This document shows, piece by piece, positions 34,519 through 45,439 of a stretch of DNA of 64,000 bases (position 1 is its first letter; each line of letters starts with the position of its first letter). The DNA comes from Pseudofabraea citricarpa. Lineage: Eukaryota > Ascomycota > Leotiomycetes > Helotiales > Dermateaceae. Position numbers and translations under genes: made by a program. The DNA lies in NCBI GenBank assembly GCA_029641185.1, contig JAPWGK010000002.1, positions 2,294,001-2,358,000 on the forward strand, in the 5' to 3' direction. The notes below the pieces were generated by a model. The model saw nothing but the letters and a program-made list of their open reading frames with translations, did not search any database and was not told where the DNA came from.

Positions 34519-35730
34519 TTAATTTCTTCTGCTGACATCCCCGCTGGCACGTCTGCGATCGAGTCGCTTGACGACTGCACCAAGCACCACCTTAAGAATG
34601 GCTTCACCAGTAAGGCCAATACCACCTTCAGATGCGCTGACGCCGCCAGTCCAGGTAACAGTGTCGACCATGTCTCTGACGCCTCCGTCGACCATCTGGC
34701 TCAATTCATCATCGAGTTCTTGTAGAGCCTCCTTGGCGCCGTGTTCATTACCGACCTGGAAGAACTGAACACCAACTTGAAATGGTGGAGCATCAATCCT
34801 ATCGAGCTTCTTGGCAGCAGATAGGAGAACCGACTCCACATCATCCGATGGTACACCGTCGGTGAGTACGATCAAGTTCAAAGGCTTGACTTCTCGTCCA
34901 GCGGCCATCTCGCTCTCGACTCTGGCAAGGTATGGCTTTAGGATATGATGGATTCGAGTGCCAGTAGGCGTACCTCCTGATGGGCGAACACGCTCGAAGA
35001 TCTCAGAAACCGTTGCAGCGCGTTTGATGCCTCGGTATCCAGTTGGTGCTATACCCTCAGCAGGCGATCCAGTGTCCCTAGACTTGTGATTTAAGAAGTA
35101 AACGTCAATGCCATCGCTGTCAAACTCGGTAACGATTGGTGCGATCGTCGAGATAGCTTGGGAGACCTCGCGCCATGAGCGACCAGCCATAGAGCCGGAA
35201 TCATCGATGAGAAGAGTAGTATCGAAAGTCTGGAGGAATGAATATGGTGATTCGCCACTGCCAGCTGGCTGGCTGGTATAAGCCGGTGTAGGTGCAGGGC
35301 TGGGAAGCTCAACAGGCTGTTGCTGACCAGTCGGGGATGGGGTGTAAGCTGGCGGGGGTTCGTTGGAAGGGACGGTAAAGGCGTTCATGCCAGGGCGATC
35401 TTAAAGCTCTGTTAGTAACCAATATTGTAGCACTGCATATGTATAGCACTTACCAGGTCTTCGGGTTGCAGGAGAGGGGTTGGTGAGCGGGCTGGGACTT
35501 CTGCGGCCCATGTTCTGCGAAGAGGTATTGACCTGCAGGTTGTCGGGTCTCAGAGGCTCTGCGTTCACTGATCGATTGGATGTAGTGCTCTGCAGAGAAG
35601 AGTTGCTGTTCTTGCGTGCCAGCTTCCGGATCGAGCCAAAGACTGACCGACGATGCGAGCTGGAGGAAGGCATTTCTGTGTTGATTGTGGAGAAGGACCA
35701 AGGTGATGAATCGACTGTTGCGTGAGGCAT
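34519..35730 (-). CDS. von Willebrand factor A domain protein
   Basis: Two exons, 35730-35454 and 35399-34519, joined in frame at RRP|DRPG across a 54-bp intron, give 385 aa. The first 130 residues are Ser/Pro-rich and likely disordered (PSSSSHRRSVFGSIRKL, then PPPAYTPSPTG). The rest is a vWA domain with a complete metal-ion-dependent adhesion site: DDSGSM (DxSxS, about residues 168-173), the Thr in GGTPTG and the Asp in VLTDGVPSDD. Such intracellular fungal vWA proteins usually mediate protein contacts. A PPPAY motif could bind WW-domain proteins such as Nedd4-type ligases, which is inference. No signal peptide or RING domain. Function otherwise unknown. Confidence 0.88.
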
Positions 35731-38591
35731 TTTGAAAGTGAATCAGGAACCAATGACTTATTAGATAAGATGTCTAGGCTGGAAAATAGACGACTAGCTT
35801 GTGTGGATGGTAATGATAAAGAAACTCTACTTGACCTTGGAAGACCTCCAACACTTATACTCTTGCCACCAACTTAGCAACAATCACAATCTCACCATGA
35901 TTCTTTGTAGGAATGCCACGGGTCTGTCGTGGATTCTGCCTACAAGGCGGAGTTGGTATAACTCATCTCGACGTTGTATGTTATACCATTGCCCTTATGC
36001 TGAATCAAATGTGCTGTTTGGTTCAGGACACAAAGCCGCTCCCAAGAAGCCATGTCGTTAAGTTGTGCCTCTTATTGGCTCGCTTGATGAGTCAGCGGGA
36101 GTGCTGCGCAGACTCAGCCTCGTCAAATATATTGCGCCCCAATTGTTCCAGTCACACTCATCAATCACAAGCCGCACAAGGCAACCAAAACCATCATTCA
36201 TGAAACCGTTTGAGGCTGTGGGGAGAATGCCTCGGCTGGCCACTGTTTGCACCGCTTTTGGCCTCCCCCTCTTAATCTTACATTATTCACATTCGCGCCT
36301 GGTCGGATCGTACCCACTCCAATCAACATTGAGATATGCTTCAGTTCCAACAGTACCTGGCGCAGGAACGCTCCGGTTGTCACGGCGATGAAATCCTACA
36401 TCAGGGGCAGTGATGTTTGCAGCGCCTCCTGATGCACTTGGGAAGTCGGGAGGCTCTCTAAGCTCTGTTACACAACTCACGATGCAGGTACAAAGAGAAC
36501 GCCTCCAACAAAACAAGCGCGGATCAGAGTTTAGGCAAAATAAAAGGTCAGGCAGCATTCATTTCAGCCTTTCAGCCTTGCAGCCAATATCAAAACCCGC
36601 CAGACTTGTTGACCGAGACGGAGTTTCTCTTTGATATAAATGTGGTAGGTTGGCACACCACCAAATCAGTTTCATGTAAGGCTGGCACGCCGTGCAAAGA
36701 GACTGAAGTCAGCCATCTGTGACTGCTTGGATCGATTGCTTCTATGATCGAAGATGGAGCACAAGCCTGGCACGCCTTGCAGAGAGTCTGGAGTCAGTCG
36801 TCTTCGCCTGCTTTCATTGATTGCATCTCTACTCGAAGATAGGACACCAGCATGGCCAGCAGCCACTCAGGGACCTAGGGGATGCTTGCGTGCTACAGGT
36901 ACAACTTGAACTCTTGACTTGGCCACGAGTTTTCGACTGCGAATGTCTCCGGTTGCCAACCAAATTCTCTCCTGTGGCACTCTCTTCATCACACAGCTGA
37001 ACACGGTCTGATGCGCCAAGATTCTTTTTTGTTTGCTCTTATAAAGTTTGACTTTCAACATTCAAGCTTATTGGGGGGTGATGCTCGCAGTTGATTCAGT
37101 TGATTCATATTAGATTCATTGGCGATCTAGGCCGATCCCGCTTATATTACACAACATATGGAATAACCATGACCTTCTGTTCGTCTCACAATCAATATCA
37201 TTGTGAAGGAAGACCCCAGAATGACATGACCTGGAACAACGAACTTACTCTGGAGATCTTGATATGACGGGCGCTGACAACTGATTTGATCTTCAGACCA
37301 AAGCAACACATCTCAATACCGAAGCTACTTTTGCAAGACATCTCTCTGAAACACGAAAGAGGAAAGAAGAAAAAAATACAAAGAAGAAAGAGAGGGAAAG
37401 CCGACTGTCCACAGCCTCGTCATTTATTCGCCGTCACTGCTTGGCTGTGTCGTAAATAGCGACACGACCAATTCAACGGCAACTGCTGGGCGGTTCCATG
37501 TGGTATTACAGAAACTTGCATCGCCTCAGAGACTAAGATCATTAAATGATACGAAGCGCCACATGTCCACTCTCCGAGATAATTGAACACAATGAATTGA
37601 GCTTCGAGGGATGTTGCATGAACATGATGGCGGGTCGGCTGCAGCTATCGCTACTTCGGTATTCGGGATGCACCTCGGTACTTCTCGATGGCAACTAGTC
37701 TAGAACTTGATCAGAGGCTAGCAGGAAAGGAGCACAATCATCTCAATTCTCCAATCAACCTAGTTATGCCTTCCAAGAACGTGCGTTGCAAAGGTTTCAA
37801 CGTCTGCCGAACTTCTTCTAGCACGGCACTGGTTGCAGGAACACATTTTCATAATTGTTTCTCTTATCTTACTGCACTGATATAGTGACGGTCAGAAACC
37901 AGGAAGCTATCTGTCTCACGGTCAGCGATCGATTTGATTTTCATCCCTGCATTTAATATGTTCCTAAGATCTGCATATATCCACCCACCTGCGTCGCAAA
38001 ACGTGCTCGGTTAGCGATTCACAGATCTCCTCAAGGATTAACCATGTTGACGCTCGACCAAAATGTGTTTCATCATTTTGCGAGCATGTTGAGTGCAGCC
38101 AGCCTTTCTTTGACGGAAGATGAAGCGGCGCTTGTCATTGTATCTGACAGCCAACAGACGGGATTGCCGTGATTTTACCCACGACTTAGTGTGGTTTCTG
38201 TTATTCGGCATCGGCTGGGCATAGAAACAACTATTTCCTAGTTCTAGATCCCCTCCACCTCGGAGGTGCTAGAAGGTTTCAAGGTTCTTCTTCGTCGGCT
38301 AAGAACTTCAAGCGTTGTATGCACGCACAGATAGCAAAGAACGGAGGTCATACTCCTAATTGTGATCTGACATGTTCATTGCTTTTCCCATTTATCCGAA
38401 TTAAACTTTGTCAGACAGACCCATTTGAAATATGGTTGCCCCCCGCTCAGTCCAATACTGCTCTTGTTGTTTTCCTTCCTGGAATTACCGGTGCTCTCTA
38501 GCTACCCTTTCCATTCGTTTGGTGGTCAAAATCCCCAAGTTCTGGTTCTTCGCCTTCCTGCAACAATTGGCTTCTTTTTGCCAAGTAGATC
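35731..38591. other. Long spacer, no supported gene
   Basis: About 2.9 kb without a convincing coding region on either strand. Open frames of 60-110 codons occur (for example 36065-36391 plus) but have no motifs or splice logic. The one structured element is a diverged 85-bp tandem duplication at 36678-36847. The last 200 bp should contain the promoter of the seven-helix gene. Confidence 0.5.
36678..36847. repeat. Diverged 85-bp tandem duplication
   Basis: Copies at 36678-36762 and 36763-36847 align without gaps over most of their length. They share, for example, CTGGCACGCC near the start and CGAAGAT near the end, with roughly a quarter of positions different. Confidence 0.75.
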
Positions 38592-40378
38592 ATGATCGAG
38601 TATGATCCACAGGTATATATATCGGGATTTAATCTACTTAGACTATGCTGATTGGCCTAGTTTCTGCACGAAGTGTGGGCCTTGTATGGCGTCGGTGTAG
38701 CAATTATCTTATTGCGATTTGTAGTGAGGATGAAGACTGTGGGTGTCAAAGGATTTGAAGGCGATGATTGTATGGCCGTACTTGTCCTAGCATTTTACAC
38801 GATGGACGCAGCGACAGTACATATCATTTGTGAGCAAGATGGTCAATTAAGTATTATGCTTCTGCTGATCGTTATACAAGACTATACGGGAACCAATGTG
38901 GAAGCGTCGGCTTTACAGTTAACGCGAGGTAGGTATTATAATGAAACTGCTTCTGATTTAGACTAAGAGGCACAGAATTAACAGGAGTCGAGATTGCGAC
39001 TTTTGAATTCGGCTCCAAGGAACAATTGGCTGCATGGTATTCTTACATTACCCTTATCTGGTGCATGAAAGGACAAATGGTATTCTTCTTCTATCGTTTG
39101 ACGTAAGCCATTTTGCTGAGCCCATGTTCCAGCTTTAAAAGACACTAACTTCATGCAGAATCGGACTTTGGCAACAAAGACTAGTGAAATGGCTAGGCTT
39201 GGCTTGTGGGCTTTCATATTTAGCTGTTGTGTTAACGGCAAGTCATTACATGATCTACAGCTTGTACATTTTCTAACATGAATAGGTCACGTTCGGATGT
39301 TTTCCCACGCATAAAAATTGGCAGTAAGTGGCCACTGATCATTGTTGTGAAGACTGCTTATTTTGTTCAATAGGGTTACACCTGATCCTGGCCGTATGTA
39401 TATTAGTATATCTCCAACTTGTTGGTTTCACTAACCAGCATCAAGCCAAATGTACTCTTAAGCTACAGAACTTCATTGTTACTGTTATTTTAAATGTTTT
39501 GTGGGTATATGCATCCCTATTGATCCTAAAGACTCTTCTAATATCGATCACAGAACGGATGCGGCTGTAAGTCACTATGGCTAGACGCCATATATTCTGT
39601 TCAGGTCATCCTAACATTTGGTTCAAGATTCTAGCAATTCCTGTACCGTTACTATGGAAGCTCAAAGTGGATTTGAAACGGTAAGCGAGGATATCTCGTC
39701 CAAGAAGTTGAAGGATCAACTGACGAATGACTAGAAAACTCGTCATCTTCCTCCTTCTCTCATCTGGAATCTTCGTCATTACTGCCGCCATCATCCGTGT
39801 CGTTCTTACACTCGGAGCACATCCTTCTGCACTAAATATCAACCGCTGGTAAGTTTTCAAGAGTTTAATGGCTTTACCGAATACAATGATTTGGAGATAT
39901 GTAAACTGACATATCCTAAAGGGGCGTTCGCGAAACCATCATCGGCATCATAACAATCAACATACCCATCCTACGACCTCTCTTCAGCTCAAACTTCTGG
40001 AGCACCTCGCCATATAAGAGCAGCTCGGGCTCGGGCGGTAGTGGCGGTGGGACGTCGCACAACAAACCACGTACGCGTACTGATAGAGGGAATTCGCGGT
40101 ACGGCAAGAGCCAGGAGAGCTTCGAGCGGATCGGCGAAGAGGACAGTCAGGAATTAATCCGACAAGGACGAAACCCTATTTCCGCAAACAGAATAGGAGG
40201 AGATATCGGTGGTGTCACCGTACATACGAGCTATGAAGTCATGAGTGAGGATATCGAAAAGGGCGTTGACTATGGCTATGAAAATTCGAACCCGCCCTGG
40301 TTGGGTAATCTGAGGGTTGGGAGTAGTAGGAGTAGTGTCCGTGTGGAGAATCATCATCATAGTGGGAGTAGGAGGTAG
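38592..40378 (+). CDS. Seven-helix fungal-rhodopsin domain (Pth11-type) membrane protein, with a one-base frame break
   Basis: Twelve exons: 38592-38612, 38661-38829, 38881-38928, 38985-39102, 39159-39237, 39286-39324, 39374-39393, 39446-39500, 39554-39566, 39628-39680, 39735-39848, 39922-40378. They give about 394 aa. Family marks are EGDD after helix 1, TGTNVE, FGCFPTHKNWQV, PDPG.KCTLK.QNF, NVLTDAAILAIPVPLLWKL and a long polar Ser/Gly C-terminal tail. An in-frame TAG sits six bases upstream of the ATG. Exon 9 is only 13 nt. Intron 5 (39238-39285) appears to be GC-AG. In exon 6 a run of five T residues (39300-39304), where four are expected, breaks the frame between VTFGC and FPTHKNWQ. The exon sum is one base over a multiple of three. 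The break may be a sequencing error or a real lesion. These proteins are proposed surface sensors. Confidence 0.82.
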
Positions 40379-40968
40379 GGGTTTTGGATATGGTGTTTAG
40401 AGGAATGCGATGAGGATATGTTCATAAACTCGAGGTCGACCCGAGATCAAAAAGCGAGTGCAGTTTCAGGAAGGGAAGGGACATCTTTTGGATTGTCTTA
40501 GTGCTTGATTATATATACCCTGGTTCTTTCTTTATTTGCGAAGAAAAGAAATCCCGGACTGAAGCTTTTACAGCTGTGATTGAATCAATAATTAAATACA
40601 ACGTTTCTGACTCCCTTTTGTGATAAAAATTCAGAGAAGAGAAAATGGAGCTCGCTTAACTTAATAAGGCCCAACAGACTCGGGAGTTAAGAACCCAGCT
40701 ACTTAACAAGATTCAAGGAGCAGGGGCGTACCTATAGCATAGGGTCCATGAGATTGAATTCTCGTTCGGAAGAAAAACAGAAGGGAGGGAGCTGTACCAT
40801 ATCAATGAAATCACAGGTAGCCAGTGTCACATACTCAAACCTCTCAGGGGTGGCCGGCGACTATCAAAAAGCAGTCAAGATTTCCGAATGCGAAATTCTC
40901 TGATATTCAACTACCTGTATTTCATTTCCTTTATAATCGACGATTCAAATTTACATGTTAGAGAGGAG
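40379..40968. other. Convergent spacer
   Basis: 3' flanks of the seven-helix gene and of the Zn2Cys6 gene. No further feature was seen. Confidence 0.5.
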
Positions 40969-43420
40969 CTATGGTAGATCAAACGAAGACGGCATGGATG
41001 AGGTAAGAGGCCAGAACCACTCGTCCCCGAAATCTCCCATGTCTAAATTGTCGCTGTTATCTATCATTAACCAAGTTTGGTTCTGGTTCTGGTTCTGGTC
41101 CTGAGGTTGTGGTGGTTGGTGCTGTTCCAGGTTTGTATGTGCGTGTGCGTGGTAGGGAGGAGGAAGGATCTGAGGCTTAGATGAAGGGTTAGTTTTGGTG
41201 CTATGCGTTCCCTGAATGAGGTATTCCCACATTAGCCACTATCTCTCTCATGCGGGTAAACAGAAGAAAAAAAGAAAAAAAGGTAGGACAACGTACAGTT
41301 GTACCACCAGCACCAACATCTTGAAAAGCCAAACACTTATAATATGACTTCAGAACCCTCTCACAAACCTTCTCTTTCTCCCGCTCTCTCGCCACCGCCG
41401 TCGTGCTCGCCGATGCGTGACATAAGCCACTCCAGGCACTCACGTACCAGAGGACGTGGAAGCCCCGACCCGTGCGCACGATGCCGTCTTCGAACATCTG
41501 GAGGGATTTGTTGCAGAGATCTGCCAAGGTCGGCGGCAAGGAGGTCTTGGATTCTAGAGAATGCCGTGAATTAATTATCCCTCCTCTCTCTTGTCCAGGC
41601 ATGAGGGAAGGATAAAAGAGGAGTTAAAATGGCTTACGAGTAAGTAGGTGCGCAGAATAACACAGCGATAGTCCGGCTCTCACGTTGTCCTCGCGCAGTA
41701 GACTTAACGCCACCTCTCCGTGCGTGAAGCATAACTCCCAGTGCGCAGAGATGATGGATGCTGCGGATTCGTAGCACATGAATCGAGAGTACCCCCTCAC
41801 TCTTGCGGAGGGAGAGTGAAGGAAGATGAGGAATTGGCGGAGTTGCGTATCGAGTAGTACTCTGGCTATGGACTGGCTCTTCTCCTCCCAGTGCGGGAGA
41901 CCCTCCAACACCTTTTGGATCTGCTGCTCGTAGTCGAGAGTCTCGGCAAACGACAGACTGAGTCGTGGATTGTTGATGATCGTCGTAAGCGAAGACCGTA
42001 GTTCGCGGGTCTGCGCCGAGTAGATGAGGTATGAACATGTCGTGTACTGATCTTTCGGTTTTGGGGGCGGTAAAGATGAGATATTCTCGTCGAGATCATC
42101 ATCTTCGACATTCAAAGGCGTGTCACAATCGCTGTATAATCCAACGCATGTCGAAGCTACGCCTCTATCAAGAGCAGCTTCCAACTCCATCTCGGCTACA
42201 GAAGCCCACAATCTCCTCCGCATCTCCTGGTCAAAAGCCGAACAAGTCCCACCTGACGCCACGAGGCCGCGAGGGTCGCGATGCATGCCTGCGCTCTTGA
42301 AGTAGCTCATCAGCGCCTGCGCAGAGCTGTATACCTCTTTCGCTTTGTGCAGATTGGGGATCATAGCGAGGTGTCGCAGCACGCGAGCTTGGTAGATCTG
42401 CAGAGTGCGATGCTTGTTGCTCTGCTTTTGGATCCAGCCATCGCAGGCGCGCATCCACGAGACGGCTTCTGAGCGAGCGTTGGACCCGGATGGGTTGAAA
42501 CTCGGTGCTTGGTTGGGTAGCATGCAGCGCGTGATTGACATAGCGAGCAGAAGCACAACCACGAATCCCATGTCCGCACTGCTTGGATCCTCCCAGAGCA
42601 TTTGGTAGCGTGCCATGAAGCTGGGTTTGTGTAGGATCCGGTAGATGTTCTCGATGGAATCGAAGTATAGCTTGATCAGTTGATCAGCCATTGTCCGCGT
42701 TGGTAGGAGATTTACGAAGTCTTCCGTCGTTGAGAGGTTTGCTGATTCCATATCTACTTCTCGACCTCGTGCTTTGTATTGCATGTCTAGTTTTCGTGCC
42801 TCCTGCCGAAGACGCTGGAGGTTGGAATTTGGAAATATCTCAGCCATGAAAGCTCTGGCTTCAGAGAACTACACTTTTCATCAACCATAATTCATGACAT
42901 ACGATTGTCAGTAACTCACATCCTGGATGAGGCAGGTAGCATGACTTGTCCCGAAGAACTTCGTCTTGAAAGCCCTTCCTCTGAAAAGACTCAATTCCTG
43001 AACTTGCTTATGAACTACTCCATTCCACTCATTTTCCCTCGAGCGAGATATCGCAGAATCCCTCGTCTCTTGTAGCACCGCAAGCCTATTCTCCAAGCGC
43101 CTGATGGTCTCAGCTTGCGAAGCCACTACAGATACCAAATCCGACGATTCCACCTTCCGTTTCTTAGCGACATCATCATCAAAAGTAGGAGAATTCCTAG
43201 AACTAAGGTCCTTTTCAGTTGGCGTAGCTTGCGCGTCATAGATGCAAGATTCGCCAACACCACTTCGGCGACAGCGTCCACAAGTCGGAAGCTCTCGATC
43301 ACATTTCAGTTTCCTCCGCCGACAATCGCGACAGCTCAACACATCGCGTTTCCGTTTCCGACCCTCTTCCATGTCGTTATCTCGTTGCTGTTTGTGATGT
43401 GGGTCTGCTTGGGTTATCAT
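40969..43420 (-). CDS. Zn2Cys6 transcription factor with fungal-specific regulatory domain
   Basis: Four exons, 43420-42920, 42868-41638, 41553-41297 and 41211-40969, total 743 aa; an internal ATG at 43372 would give 727 aa. The binuclear zinc cluster C-x2-C-x6-C-x6-C-x2-C-x8-C is complete (CRDCRRRKLKC then CGRCRRSGVGESC). It follows a KRKR nuclear-localisation patch and precedes a short coiled coil (TIRRLENRLAVLQET) for dimerisation. The middle exon carries the fungal-specific transcription factor domain (LIKLYFDSIENIYRILHKPS, RRRLWASVAEMELEAALDRG). The last exon is Gln/Asn-rich and ends MPSSFDLP. Divergent to the MFS transporter gene 245 bp away with a CCG/CGG palindrome between them, so it probably controls that gene and perhaps itself. 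Confidence 0.92.
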
Positions 43421-43516
43421 TGCAGAGGTTTTCTGAGAGGAAGGTCGCCATTCTTATATCCGAGAGGTTGGCTCGGCTCGGCCGAGCTGACTGCATGCAT
43501 GTCCGAGTGCCAGAAC

Positions 43517-43533
43517 TCCGTATCCGATACGGA
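43517..43533. promoter_or_regulatory. CCG-N9-CGG palindrome, candidate Zn2Cys6 operator
   Basis: TCCGTATCCGATACGGA is a perfect inverted repeat with 7-bp arms around a CCG centre. It lies 97 bp from the regulator start and about 130 bp from the transporter start. Zn2Cys6 dimers bind paired CGG triplets, so this is a natural target for the adjacent regulator. Confidence 0.55.
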
Positions 43534-43665
43534 ATAGAATCGACATTTCCCCATGTCTCTCTCCATAAAACGAAAGAATGCCGCTGGTATATATGTATAT
43601 AAGAAGGGCCATTAAGTTTGTCAACAATTGTAGGTTTGTAAAATTAAAAAATCTTAATCCAAGCC

Positions 43666-45275
43666 ATGGACGAAGAAAAGAAGATCTGCTCCGGCACCAC
43701 GATAGGCGAGCAGCCAGATAGCATCACGACAATTGCTTCCGACGAAATCCTAGTAAGATCAAAGTGTATTATCTCTTGTCCGTCCTCACTCAAACCAGGA
43801 AAATAGGTTACATGGGAATCCCCCACCGATCCAGCAAACCCTCAGAACTGGCCGGGATTCAGAAGATGGTCCGTCACACTTCTGACCTCTCTCAGTGGTC
43901 TTGTGACACTGATGTCGGGCACCATGATGGCTCCAGCACAATCAGCAATCGGGAATGACTTCTCCATCTCGGAAGCAGAAGCCCAGATGGCGCTCTCCAT
44001 CTTCGTGCTCGCTTTTGCTACCGGCCCGGTGGTTCTGGCTCCTCTAAGCGAGCTGTATGGCCGCCGACCAATCTGGATCTTTGGTAGTCTTTGGTACATA
44101 CTCTGGAACACCGTGTGTGGATTTTCGAAGAGCCAGTCGTTGATTATTCTTGCGAGATTTATGAGTGGGGTGGGTGCCAGTGCTGAGTTTGCTGTATGCC
44201 CCACTTTCATAATGTGCTGAGAAGTTGCTGAAAAGATAACAGGTTGGGATACCAGTTCTGGGTGATTGCTGGTCGGCCGATCAACGAGGAAAGTCCTTTG
44301 CTATCGCTACTTTCCTGCCTCTTCTTGGTAAGACCATGATCTATCTACTATTACCCATCGTCTCACAATTTTATAGGCCCGGCACTAGGTCCTATCTTGG
44401 GCGGTATTGTAACCGACAAGGCGAACTGGCGATGGATCTTCTGGAGCATATCAATTTTCTCAGCCATGCTCGTGGCAATCGCCATATCAGTCTTCCACGA
44501 AACCTATGCTCCGGTAATTCTAACCCGTAAGGCACAGCGCTTAAATAACGAGCCAGGAAGCAATCAGAAATATACGACAGGGTTTGCACCGGCTTCAGTC
44601 TTGCAAAGTCTAACTCGTCCCGTGAGACTCTTAGCAACTCAGCCAATTCTCCAGCTGATGTCTTTGTACCTCGCTTATAACTTTGGAATCCTTTATATCG
44701 TGCTCTCCACTTTCGCCACAATATGGATAGAGCAGTACCAGCAAAGCGTGGCAGTCAGTGGCCTACACTACATTTCCCTCGCAATAGGCTACACAATCTC
44801 AGCACAAGTTGGCGGGCCAGCAACCGATCGCTTATGGAAGCACCTGAAGAAAAAGGCTGGAGGTGCAACAGTCCCTGAATACCGAGTTCCTCTCATGATA
44901 CCCGGCGCCATCTTGATCCCAGTCGGATTGTTTTGGTCCGGATGGGCTGCAGAAACGAGAACTTTCTGGCTGGTGATGGATATTGGGGTTGGCATATATG
45001 GCTGTGGTACTATCGTGGCTGGTCAAGCTATGCAGGCTTATGTCATGGAGTCGTATGAGCAGTATTCGGCTTCAGCACTTGCTGGTGCTCAGCTCCTGCG
45101 CGGATTTGCCGCTTTTGCCTTTCCCATCTTTGCGCCTGCTATGTATAAATCCTTGGGATATGGATGGGGAAACAGCCTGTTGGCTTTCCTATTCATTGCC
45201 ATTGGCGTTCCAGCGCCACTAATCCTTTGGAAATACGGCGCCAGGTTAAGGGCGAAAGGTAAGGCGCAGAGTTGA
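43666..45275 (+). CDS. MFS transporter, DHA1-type multidrug/efflux permease
   Basis: Four exons, 43666-43752, 43807-44193, 44243-44327 and 44377-45275, give 485 aa. The product is a 12-helix major facilitator. The N-terminal tail is polar, then WESPTDPANPQNWP before helix 1 is typical of fungal DHA1 drug:proton antiporters. Motif A appears as LAPLSELYGRRP between helices 2 and 3, and a PALGPILGG motif follows exon 3. The central loop carries KAQRLNNEPGS. Splicing is phased cleanly: the third exon supplies VLGDCWSADQRGKSFA. It likely exports a toxic or secondary metabolite at the plasma membrane; the substrate is unknown. The shared promoter with the Zn2Cys6 gene suggests substrate-induced expression. 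Confidence 0.93.
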
Positions 45276-45439
45276 TTTCAATGCATGGTTTTAAGATCAA
45301 AATGCCCATAATATAGAAGACGAAGAGACCTGCCAAGAAATTGTGGTGCAATCACTCCTGAATAAAATAGCACAGTACATTTGGGAGGCGTATGTAGATT
45401 TTATAATTGAGTTGGGTATATCTGTAACTTCGTTCTTTC

